A DNA stretch of 5,060 bases, taken from positions 1-5,060 of the forward strand of contig JACQTN010000112.1 of NCBI GenBank assembly GCA_016210785.1. Reading direction: 5' to 3'. This DNA is from Armatimonadota bacterium (GTDB taxonomy: Bacteria > Sysuimicrobiota > Sysuimicrobiia > Sysuimicrobiales > JACQTN01). The translations under genes and the position numbers were made by a program. A model generated the notes under the pieces. That model made no database searches. It was not told the DNA's origin and was given only the letters and a program-made list of their open reading frames with translations. Shown here piece by piece: positions 1-5,060 of the stretch. Positions within the stretch are counted from its first letter, which is position 1. Each line of letters begins with the position of its first letter.

Positions 1-237
1 ATCGTGGACCGCAAGACGGTGCTGGCGTCCCGGCACGGGCTGTGCCGGCACCTGGTGGGCATCGGCGACCCGGTCAAGGCCGGGCAGCCGATCGCCGAGG
101 TGGCCGACTTCTTTGGCGACGCGCTGGAGACGCTGAAGTCGCCCATCGACGGCGTTGTGGTGCAGGTGTTCTTCCAGGGCGCCACCAATCCTGGGAACGT
201 GGTCATGAAGATCGGGCAGATCGCGGACCTGGACTGA
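1..237 (+). CDS. Succinylglutamate desuccinylase/aspartoacylase-family deacylase, C-terminal fragment (5' end outside window)
   Basis: This is the last 78 codons of a gene whose start lies left of the window; frame 1 is open from base 1 to the TGA at 235-237. The residues form the C-terminal beta-sandwich seen in AstE/AspA-type deacylases, which resembles a biotinyl/lipoyl domain. A Gly-Asp-Pro-Val-Lys-Ala-Gly turn (about residues 22-28 of the fragment) is followed by a Phe-Phe-Gly-Asp segment, then Ser-Pro-Ile-Asp-Gly-Val-Val and a Pro-Gly-Asn-Val-Val turn before the end. Family members are cytosolic M14-like zinc enzymes that hydrolyse N-acyl amino acids or related amides. The zinc ligands lie in the missing N-terminal part, so activity and substrate cannot be judged. 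A stand-alone biotinyl/lipoyl domain is less likely: I see no Met-Lys-Met or Asp-Lys attachment motif, and the hairpin carries Ser-Pro-Ile-Asp. It lies 82 bp upstream of, and codirectional with, the M29-like gene, so the two may be cotranscribed. Confidence 0.8.
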   Translation: MVDRKTVLASRHGLCRHLVGIGDPVKAGQPIAEVADFFGDALETLKSPIDGVVVQVFFQGATNPGNVVMKIGQIADLD

Positions 238-273
238 TACCTGCTGAGAGAAGTCTATATGAATTGAGGACGA

Positions 274-287
274 GCCCGCATCCGGGC
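274..287. other. Small perfect inverted repeat (5-bp stem, CATC loop) between the two plus-strand genes
   Basis: GCCCG at 274-278 pairs with CGGGC at 283-287 around the loop CATC. No T-run follows, so it is not a convincing intrinsic terminator. It lies between the deacylase stop and the M29-like ribosome binding site and could equally be chance in GC-rich DNA. Just upstream, about 251-267 (with TATATG at 256-261), is the most AT-rich patch I noticed in the window. That patch is a possible -10-like element, but I cannot find a good -35 partner. Confidence 0.2.
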
Positions 288-304
288 GAGGCAGCAGACA
301 AGAC

Positions 305-309
305 GGAGG
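305..309 (+). promoter_or_regulatory. Ribosome binding site of the M29-like gene
   Basis: GGAGG lies 10 nt before the ATG at 320. It supports that ATG over any alternative start in the same frame. Confidence 0.7.
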
Positions 310-319
310 CGAGAAGCGC

Positions 320-1324
320 ATGGCCGGACCGTCAATCGTGGATGCCATCAGGGTCGCCGAAGAGATCGTGCGCTCGAAGCTGGAACTGCAGCCTGGCGAG
401 GAGGTCGTCGTCATCGCCGACACCTACACCGACCGGCAGATCCTGGACGCGCTGGCCGGCGCCATCGCCGGCGCCGGGGGCGAGTTCACCATCGTGATCC
501 AGACCGCCCGGCCCAGGCCGGAAGAGGTCCACAAGCTGACCCGGGCGGTGCTGCGCGCCTATCAGGAAGGGGACGTCATCATCACCGCCGCCGGCGCCAG
601 CAGCCTCTCGCTGTACGGTTCCTCCTCAGTCCTGTGGCCGCAGCTGGCGGCGAAGAAGACCAGGCTGTTCACGCTCAGCGAGCCGTCGCTGCGGCAGATG
701 GTGGAGGGCGCCTCCGCCGCGGACTACCGGGAGGTGGAGCAGATCGGGCTGCGGATCATCCGCAGCCTGGAGGGCGCCGACCGCGTGCGGGTGACGACGG
801 CGCTGGGGACCGACATCACCTTCCGCATCGGCGGCAGGGACCTGATCAACCTGGCCAGCTTCGCGAGGAACCCGGGTGACGAGGGCGGCATCCCCAGCGG
901 CGAGGTGTCCACCGACCCCGTGGCGGGGACGGCGGAGGGCGTGGTGATCGCGGACGGCCCCATCGGGAACATCGAGCGGCCACCAAAGCCGGTCAGGCTG
1001 GTGGCGCGCGGCGGGCAATGGGTGGAGGTGGCGGGCGAGGGCGCCGGCGTGGAACGGCTTCGCCACTACTTCGACACGGTGGAGAACGCGCGCAACGTGG
1101 CCGAGTTCGCCTTGGGCACCAACCAGTGGGCCCGGTGCACCGGCGTGGTCTCGGAGGAAAAGAAGCGCCTGGGCGTGATGCACACCGCGTACGGGAGGAG
1201 CAACCGCACCGCGGACTGGCGGTGCGAGGTGTGGAGCAAGATCCACGGCGACGTCGTGGTGTACGACGTGACCGTGGAGGCGGAGAGCAAGGTGATCATG
1301 CGGGACGGGACGCTGCTGGTCTAG
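320..1324 (+). CDS. M29-like aminopeptidase / COG2309-type metallohydrolase
   Basis: Complete 334-residue protein: ATG at 320 with GGAGG 10 nt upstream, TAG at 1322-1324. It resembles the M29 thermophilic aminopeptidase family (AmpS/aminopeptidase T, COG2309). The N-terminal half is an alpha/beta domain (residues 1-150). The C-terminal half carries the family landmarks in order: Gly-Thr-Asp-Ile (163-166), Pro-Ser-Gly-Glu-Val (192-196, Glu195), Glu262 in an Ala-Glu-Phe-Ala-Leu-Gly-Thr-Asn segment, Glu-Glu-Lys (279-281), His288 before Tyr-Gly-Arg, and His309-Gly-Asp311. These acidic and histidine residues sit where M29 enzymes bind their two metal ions, so a working metal site is likely. At 334 residues it is shorter than typical M29 enzymes (around 400). 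The same superfamily includes the iron enzyme 2,5-dihydroxypyridine dioxygenase (NicX), so peptidase activity is not proven. There is no signal peptide or membrane segment; it is probably cytosolic. The deacylase upstream suggests joint breakdown of amide-linked compounds (inference). Confidence 0.78.
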   Translation: MAGPSIVDAIRVAEEIVRSKLELQPGEEVVVIADTYTDRQILDALAGAIAGAGGEFTIVIQTARPRPEEVHKLTRAVLRAYQEGDVIITAAGASSLSLYGSSSVLWPQLAAKKTRLFTLSEPSLRQMVEGASAADYREVEQIGLRIIRSLEGADRVRVTTALGTDITFRIGGRDLINLASFARNPGDEGGIPSGEVSTDPVAGTAEGVVIADGPIGNIERPPKPVRLVARGGQWVEVAGEGAGVERLRHYFDTVENARNVAEFALGTNQWARCTGVVSEEKKRLGVMHTAYGRSNRTADWRCEVWSKIHGDVVVYDVTVEAESKVIMRDGTLLV

Positions 1325-1335
1325 GCGTCACGACA

Positions 1336-1385
1336 CCGGGCCGCGCGTCCGTCCAGGGCGCGAGTCATGCGTACGCCGGGCCGCG
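1336..1385. repeat. Pair of 10-bp direct repeats in the convergent gap
   Basis: CCGGGCCGCG occurs at 1336-1345 and again at 1376-1385, exactly 40 bp apart. The similarity continues a few bases (CGTCCG against ATCCG). The copies lie in the 91-bp gap (1325-1415) between two convergent genes. This could be chance in GC-rich DNA or a remnant of a small duplication. The gap also holds an odd palindrome at 1400-1412 (CGCCGC, A, GCGGCG), just past the stop of the minus-strand gene. Without a T-run it is at best a weak terminator. Confidence 0.35.
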
Positions 1386-1415
1386 ATCCGCCCATCTCTC
1401 GCCGCAGCGGCGCGC

Positions 1416-2540
1416 TCAGGCCGCCGCGGGCTCCACAACCGCGGACACTGCCTGAATCAGGCGGTCAACCTGACCCGGCGTCAGGTCCTGGTGCACCGGC
1501 AGACAGAGGGTGGAGCGCGCCGTCTCCCGCGCCACCGGAAACCCGGGACCGGTCACCGCCTCCTGCGATCGCCAGAAGGTCGTGGTCTCGATCCCCACCC
1601 GGGCGAGCGCATCTTTGACCCTCGCGGGGTCGTTCACGCGCAGCGGGAAGTAGTACGGGCAGGCCGCCTCGGGTGCGTGATGGCAGCGCGCCCACGGCGC
1701 CAGGCCCTGGGCCAGGCGGATGGCATTGGCGCGGCGGGCTTCTCTGACGCGCGAGAAGTCCACGCGGCGGGCCAGCGCCAGCGAGAGTCGGGAGACCGGC
1801 GACCCCCACTGCCCGTCCTCTTTCAGCCGGCGCAGCCGTCGCTGCAGTGACGCCATGCCGCGCAGCCCCTCGATCATCAGCTCCGCCGACTCGAGGCCGA
1901 TGTACACCGTCCGCGCGAAAGGGCGTCCGGCGGGCGGCGCGATGTCCGCCGACGACGCGCTGTCCTTTGCCGTGAGCACCGGGGCCAGGTCGGGGATCGG
2001 CGCGAGCTTGCGCAGCGAGTAGAGTATGTAGCCGCACTCCCGCCCGGGGATGACCCCGACGGCGGGGTGCGGCAGGCTGTGCGCGCAGTCCCGGATGACG
2101 ACATCGAAGTACTCCCGCATCGCCTCGTGGAGATCGAGGGAGAACGGCTGGGCGAACCCGAAGTAGTCGACCACCACCAGCGCGTGCCGTCCGGCGTGAC
2201 GCCGGCGCGCCTCGATCACGGCCTCCCAGTCCACCGTCAGGTCGGGGCGCACGTCGTAGAAGCGCATCGGCACGCGGGTCCGCCTGAAGGCATCGATCAA
2301 CTGCGTGCAACTGTACGCGGGCAGCCACACGCTGAACTCCGCCGGCGAGAACTTCGCGGCCGCCATCTGCCAGAGCGCGTCCCGCCCCATGGAGAAGAGC
2401 CCGGCCACCCGCGTGCCGGGCGGCCAGAGGTCCTCCAGCGGTGCGGGCGGGCGCGCCAGGGTTTCGCCCAGGCGCAGGGTCGGCTTGAGCCACATCCTCT
2501 GATCGTGCACCCGCGCATGTGCCGTCGCCACGGAACTCAC
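1416..2540 (-). CDS. DegT/DnrJ/EryC1/StrS-fold PLP-dependent aminotransferase-like protein
   Basis: Complete 374-residue protein with a GTG start (2538-2540) fixed by GAGGAGG 8 nt upstream; TGA at 1416-1418. The order of motifs matches the fold type I DegT family: Gly-Arg-Asp-Ala-Leu (52-56, substrate/cofactor end), Leu-Pro-Ala-Tyr-Ser-Cys (73-78), Val-Val-Val-Asp-Tyr-Phe-Gly (122-128), Ile-Arg-Asp-Cys-Ala-His-Ser (149-155) and Tyr-Ser-Leu-Arg-Lys (174-178). The C-terminal small domain follows, with Tyr-Tyr-Phe-Pro-Leu-Arg-Val (296-302) and Cys-Leu-Pro-Val-His-Gln-Asp (346-352). Asp151 is the expected partner of the PLP ring nitrogen and Lys178 the expected Schiff-base lysine. Family members transaminate keto-sugars or dehydrate amino-sugars in the cytosol. 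Here there are no sugar-nucleotide genes nearby, and the Gly-Gly pair that usually follows the lysine is absent, so the substrate is unknown. It is the second gene after the MmgE/PrpD gene, 51 bp downstream, and probably in one transcript with it. Confidence 0.75.
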   Translation of the reverse strand: MSSVATAHARVHDQRMWLKPTLRLGETLARPPAPLEDLWPPGTRVAGLFSMGRDALWQMAAAKFSPAEFSVWLPAYSCTQLIDAFRRTRVPMRFYDVRPDLTVDWEAVIEARRRHAGRHALVVVDYFGFAQPFSLDLHEAMREYFDVVIRDCAHSLPHPAVGVIPGRECGYILYSLRKLAPIPDLAPVLTAKDSASSADIAPPAGRPFARTVYIGLESAELMIEGLRGMASLQRRLRRLKEDGQWGSPVSRLSLALARRVDFSRVREARRANAIRLAQGLAPWARCHHAPEAACPYYFPLRVNDPARVKDALARVGIETTTFWRSQEAVTGPGFPVARETARSTLCLPVHQDLTPGQVDRLIQAVSAVVEPAAA

Positions 2541-2563
2541 GCGCAGAACCTCCTCAATGTCAC
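2537..2563 (-). CDS. Possible 8-codon ORF overlapping the start of the DegT-like gene
   Basis: GTG at 2561-2563 opens an 8-codon frame (VTLRRFCA) ending in TGA at 2537-2539, which overlaps the GTG of the DegT-like gene by four bases (GTGA). It has its own AGGAGG five nt upstream. It could act as a coupling peptide, but it is far too short for coding statistics. Any GTG start followed by A creates such a TGA, so the overlap by itself is weak evidence. Confidence 0.2.
   Translation of the reverse strand: MTLRRFCA
2549..2555 (-). promoter_or_regulatory. Strong ribosome binding site deciding the GTG start at 2540
   Basis: On the minus strand this reads GAGGAGG, 8 nt before the GTG at 2540. Match and spacing favour this GTG over the in-frame ATG sixteen codons in, which has no comparable site. 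Confidence 0.75.
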
Positions 2564-2568
2564 CGGTG

Positions 2569-2574
2569 CCTCCT
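2569..2574 (-). promoter_or_regulatory. Second upstream Shine-Dalgarno-like AGGAGG
   Basis: On the minus strand this reads AGGAGG, 5 nt before a GTG at 2563 that opens only an 8-codon frame. With GAGGAGG at 2549-2555 it makes two full anti-16S matches within 26 bp. Confidence 0.4.
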
Positions 2575-2591
2575 GCCCCGACGGGCCCGGC

Positions 2592-3995
2592 CTACGCCGC
2601 CGTCCCGTCCCACCCCAGGATGTCCCCCAGCGCCTGGCGCACATCGCCCACGCTCTCCAGCCGCCACACCAGCGCCGCCACGCCGCGCGCCCTGTCGTCG
2701 CCCAGCACCGGGCCCGCCAGGTGCACGAACTTTCGCTCCAGGTCGGCGTCGCTGATGGGCCGCGGCGGGCTCCCCCAGGCGTGCGGCACCGTGGCCGTGA
2801 ACTCACCGCGCGGCGTGCGGATCGTCACCGTGGCCCCGCACTGGCGCACCGTCTGGAACAGCCGCTCGTGTTCCTCGTCCTCCTCGTAGGTCACCCGGTC
2901 GGCCATCCGCAGCAGGTCGGGATCGGACAGCGAAGTGGTGAGCATCCAGTCGAAGCGATCGGTGCGGCCCAACACCTTCCCGGCCACCTGGTAAGGGAGG
3001 CTGAACTGCGCGTCGATCACATCCTGGGGCCGGTAGTTCATGTGCTCGCTGATCCGCCAGATGGAGCGGACATGGACGCTCTGCACCTGGTCCGCGGAGA
3101 GGCGGTGCGCGCCCATGATGTCGCCGACGGCGTCCAGAACCGCGTGATGGTACCGGCAGCAGGTGTAGGGCTTGAAACTGTTGTTGACCAGATGGTAGGT
3201 CTGGCCCAGCCCGCCCGCCATGATCTCGAAATCGCACCGGTCCGAGCCGGCCATCCGCCAGAACCCGCGGTCACCGTCGAGGAACGACCGCTGCCCGCGG
3301 AACCCGCGCGCGGCCAGCAGCACACCCAGCACGCCTCCCTCCGCCGACCAGCCGAAGTTGTTCTTCACCCACGCCATGGGCCGCTCGTCATAGCCTTCCT
3401 TGTACACGGAGGGGACGGGTGCGTTGGCGCCAGCGATGCCGAAGGCGGAGAGCATCGCGTCGCGGCCGAGCCCGATGATGCGGCCCACCGCCGAGGCGGC
3501 GCCGAAGACCTGGAACGTCCCCAGCCCCCGCACCAGGCGAAAGCGCTCCGGAGACGGCTTGATGGCCATGCCGATCCGCGCCGAGACCTCGTAGCCCGCG
3601 GTCACGGCGGCGATCAGGTCGCGGCCGCGCGTGGGGCACCGGCCCGCGGCGGCAACGGCGGGTGGGACCACCGTCGCGCCCAGGTGTCCATCCGCCAGCG
3701 CGTCGTCCACATCGAGCACGTTGGCCAGGGCCGCATTGACGTGCGCCGCGTGGAGCAGCGGCAGGGGTACGCCGGAGGCCAGGACCGGCGCTTCGGGGCG
3801 GCCGCCGATCTCCTGGAAGAACTCCAGCAGCAGGCGCCCGGGTTCCGTGCGGCTGCCGCCGATGCTGCACCCCATGGAGTCGAGGATGGCACGCTTGGCG
3901 GCATGCACCACCTCCGCCGGAAGATGCGCGAATGCGATCTCCGAGGCGTAGGCCGCCAGATGCGCGGTGACCGTCGCCTGCTGCGTCACGGCCAT
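2592..3995 (-). CDS. MmgE/PrpD-family protein (2-methylcitrate dehydratase / cis-aconitate decarboxylase superfamily)
   Basis: Complete 467-residue protein, ATG at 3993-3995, TAG at 2592-2594. GGAGGG six nt upstream decides this start, although the frame stays open far upstream. Length and motifs fit the MmgE/PrpD superfamily. The N-terminal helical domain carries Asp95-Val-Asp-Asp98 and Gly-His104-Leu-Gly followed by Val-Val-Pro-Pro. Phe-Gly-Ala-Ala (164-167) opens the dimerisation helices. Lys199 and Lys211 flank a Trp-Val-Lys-Asn-Asn stretch. Lys275-Pro-Tyr-Thr-Cys-Cys-Arg-Tyr-His-His (275-284) forms the signature before Leu-Asp-Ala. The C-terminal domain has Asp-Ala-Gln-Phe-Ser-Leu-Pro-Tyr (328-335). 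Known members dehydrate 2-methylcitrate, decarboxylate cis-aconitate or epimerise iminodisuccinate in the cytosol. The histidine I expect before the Gly-Thr-Phe turn (159-161) is Arg156 here, so plain PrpD function should not be assumed. No prpB or prpC lies beside it. It heads a probable two-gene transcript with the DegT-like gene and is divergent from the Ldh2-type gene. Confidence 0.88.
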   Translation of the reverse strand: MAVTQQATVTAHLAAYASEIAFAHLPAEVVHAAKRAILDSMGCSIGGSRTEPGRLLLEFFQEIGGRPEAPVLASGVPLPLLHAAHVNAALANVLDVDDALADGHLGATVVPPAVAAAGRCPTRGRDLIAAVTAGYEVSARIGMAIKPSPERFRLVRGLGTFQVFGAASAVGRIIGLGRDAMLSAFGIAGANAPVPSVYKEGYDERPMAWVKNNFGWSAEGGVLGVLLAARGFRGQRSFLDGDRGFWRMAGSDRCDFEIMAGGLGQTYHLVNNSFKPYTCCRYHHAVLDAVGDIMGAHRLSADQVQSVHVRSIWRISEHMNYRPQDVIDAQFSLPYQVAGKVLGRTDRFDWMLTTSLSDPDLLRMADRVTYEEDEEHERLFQTVRQCGATVTIRTPRGEFTATVPHAWGSPPRPISDADLERKFVHLAGPVLGDDRARGVAALVWRLESVGDVRQALGDILGWDGTAA

Positions 3996-4259
3996 GCGAA
4001 TCCCTCCGTGGTGGACGGCCGGCGTGGGAAGCGAGCCGAGAGCCTGAGTGTGGCGGTGCCGGCGCCGGGTCGTACACACGCGATTTCGTCGCCGGGTGCG
4101 CGATTCCCTCCGCACGAGAGTGCTGCACCATCGTACGCACAGCGCGCGGTCGGGTCCTCGTGGCGACGTCGACGCGGGACGCGCCGCGATGACGCTCCGC
4201 GCGGTCCTGGCAACAACGCACCACCAGGAGCCGCGCCCGCGGGCGCCGAACACCCGGGT
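3996..4259. promoter_or_regulatory. Divergent intergenic region between the MmgE/PrpD and Ldh2-type genes
   Basis: This 264-bp stretch separates two genes transcribed away from each other, so it should hold both promoters; I find no confident -35/-10 pair on either strand. It contains a perfect 10-bp palindrome CCGGCGCCGG (4059-4068), a direct repeat CGCGATT at 4079-4085 and 4099-4105 (20 bp apart), and inverted arms GTGCG (4096-4100) and CGCAC (4111-4115). These could be operator half-sites. An Arg-rich plus-strand frame crosses the region (4048-4263), but its composition looks like translated non-coding GC-rich DNA. Confidence 0.4.
4002..4007 (-). promoter_or_regulatory. Ribosome binding site of the MmgE/PrpD gene
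   Basis: On the minus strand this reads GGAGGG, six nt before the ATG at 3995. It fixes the start within a frame that is otherwise open for more than 1 kb upstream. Confidence 0.75.
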
Positions 4260-5060
4260 ATGAACATCCAGGCCGAACAGCTCCGCGCGTTTTGCCAGCG
4301 CGTGCTCGAGAAGGTGGATGTCCCTGCCGAGCACGCCGTCCTCATCGCCACCGTCCTGGTGGAGACCGACCTCCGCGGCGTGACCAGCCACGGCACCTCG
4401 CTCCTGCCGCGCTACGTGCGCCGCTTCCAGACCGGGCTGACCAACCCGCGGCCACGCATGCAGATCATCGGCCAGCGGGGCGCCACGGCGCTGGTGGACG
4501 GCGACACCGGGCTGGGCCACGTGGTCAGCCACTTTGCCATGGAGCGGGCGATCGGCCTGGCCCGCGCGCACGCCATGGGGATGGTCGCGGTCCGCAACAG
4601 CACCCACTTCGGCATGGCCGGGTATTATGCGATGATGGCGGCGCGCGAGGGCATGATCGGTTACGCCACCTCCAACGCCGGCGCCGACATGGCGCCCTGG
4701 CAGGGGCGCGAGCCGGCGCTGGGCAACAACCCCATCGCCTATGCCATCCCTGCCGGCGAGTATCCGGACATCGTGCTGGACATGGCCTGCTCCGTGGCGG
4801 CCGCGGGGAGGATCCGCGTCGCCCAGTTGAAAGGCGAGCAGATTCCGCGGGGATGGGTGGTGGGCGACCACACCGATCCCGCGGCGGCCATGAAGGCGCC
4901 GCTGATGCCCTTCGGCGCCCACAAGGGCTCCGGGCTGGCGGTGGTGGGCGAGATCCTGAGCGCGGTGCTGCCCGGCGCGGTGCTGGGCATCGAGGTGGCC
5001 CACACGCAGCCGGTTGGCGGCGAGCGGCGCGATCCGCGCGGGATAGGCCACTGCTTCATG
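4260..5060 (+). CDS. Ldh2-type (malate/L-lactate dehydrogenase family) NAD(P)-dependent oxidoreductase, 3' end outside window
   Basis: Translation from ATG 4260-4262 stays open for 267 codons to the window edge. The family is about 350 residues, so some 80 are missing. Landmarks in order: Arg39-Gly-Val-Thr-Ser-His44-Gly, with His44 as the expected acid/base; Gly-Leu-Gly-His (84-87); Asn-Ser-Thr-His116-Phe-Gly; Gly-Asn-Asn-Pro-Ile-Ala (155-160); Leu-Asp174-Met-Ala; Ile-Pro-Arg-Gly-Trp (195-199); Pro-Phe-Gly-Ala-His-Lys222-Gly-Ser-Gly; and Gly-Ile-Gly-His at the end. Family members interconvert 2-hydroxy and 2-keto acids such as malate, lactate, ureidoglycolate or 2,3-diketo-L-gulonate in the cytosol. 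The Lys-Gly-Ser-Gly form resembles the diketogulonate reductase (DlgD/YiaK) branch, but that is not enough to assign substrate. About four residues usually found between Gly-Trp and Thr-Asp-Pro are absent. The start fits the family N-terminus, yet no Shine-Dalgarno lies at normal distance; the nearest AGGAG (4226-4230) is some 29 nt away. Confidence 0.85.
   Translation, partial: MNIQAEQLRAFCQRVLEKVDVPAEHAVLIATVLVETDLRGVTSHGTSLLPRYVRRFQTGLTNPRPRMQIIGQRGATALVDGDTGLGHVVSHFAMERAIGLARAHAMGMVAVRNSTHFGMAGYYAMMAAREGMIGYATSNAGADMAPWQGREPALGNNPIAYAIPAGEYPDIVLDMACSVAAAGRIRVAQLKGEQIPRGWVVGDHTDPAAAMKAPLMPFGAHKGSGLAVVGEILSAVLPGAVLGIEVAHTQPVGGERRDPRGIGHCFM

Noticed and set aside
626..1246. Minus-strand 206-residue frame opposite the M29-like gene
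   Set aside because: It is antisense to conserved M29 motifs, has no recognisable domain, and its composition is typical of GC-rich shadows.
1400..1412. GC-rich palindrome as a bidirectional terminator between the convergent genes
   Set aside because: With a realistic three-base loop the stem is only five pairs and there is no T-run on either strand, so termination cannot be claimed.
1465..2493. Long minus-strand frame of 342 residues overlapping the DegT-like gene
   Set aside because: It is an out-of-frame shadow rich in Gly, Ala, Arg and Pro, without motifs, while the other frame shows ordered DegT-family signatures.
4048..4188. Arg-rich plus-strand frame (GTG at 4048) before the Ldh2-type gene as a real small protein
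   Set aside because: Its composition is that of translated GC-rich non-coding DNA, with no domain or hydrophobic pattern and no good ribosome binding site at 4048. Only the last 24 codons are kept as a possible coupling frame.
3996..5051. Minus-strand frame that continues the MmgE/PrpD reading frame upstream, opposite the Ldh2-type gene, giving an apparent 819-residue protein
   Set aside because: The strong GGAGGG at 4002-4007 and the family N-terminus place the start at 3995. The extension is antisense to well-conserved Ldh2 motifs and has the Arg/His/Gly/Ala-rich make-up of a GC-rich shadow frame.
1..5060. Search for tRNA/rRNA genes, CRISPR arrays, insertion-sequence ends, defence or phage genes
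   Set aside because: I saw no cloverleaf, no regularly spaced repeats, no transposase or recombinase motifs, and no composition shift suggesting a mobile island.

Overview
This is a GC-rich (by eye about two-thirds G+C or more), gene-dense bacterial chromosomal fragment. It carries five protein genes, two of them cut by the window edges. I see no RNA genes, insertion sequences, CRISPR arrays or phage genes. The composition, GC-ending codons and gene content (catabolic hydrolases and acid-metabolising enzymes with no housekeeping gene) fit a free-living heterotroph from a GC-rich lineage. Candidates are Chloroflexota, Armatimonadota-like or related soil or thermal-habitat Terrabacteria, or a proteobacterium. 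The sequence alone does not settle the phylum.

Layout: (1) Plus-strand pair, positions 1-1324. The C-terminal end of an AstE/AspA-type zinc deacylase (succinylglutamate desuccinylase/aspartoacylase family) is followed after 82 bp by a complete M29-like metallohydrolase (COG2309 type). (2) A 91-bp convergent gap with a short direct repeat and no clear terminator. (3) Minus-strand pair reading from 3995 to 1416. An MmgE/PrpD-family lyase comes first, then after 51 bp a protein with the DegT/DnrJ/EryC1/StrS aminotransferase fold. (4) A 264-bp divergent intergenic region that must hold the promoters for both sides. (5) Plus strand from 4260: an Ldh2-type (malate/L-lactate dehydrogenase family) NAD(P)-dependent 2-hydroxyacid dehydrogenase that runs off the right edge.

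Taken together (inference), the window looks like a catabolic neighbourhood for amide-linked or carboxylic-acid substrates. Two hydrolases would release amino acids or acids, and a dehydratase/decarboxylase-type lyase and a hydroxyacid/ketoacid oxidoreductase would process carboxylic acids. A PLP protein of uncertain function is attached to the lyase. No exact substrate can be read from the sequence.

The points most worth a second look are: an MmgE/PrpD protein with Arg where I expect the usual catalytic His; a DegT-fold protein with a shortened Lys motif and no Gly-Gly after it; an 8-codon ORF with its own AGGAGG in front of that DegT-like gene; and an ldh2-like gene without a usable ribosome binding site but with an overlapping upstream ORF. 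I do not see a clearly novel multi-gene system.
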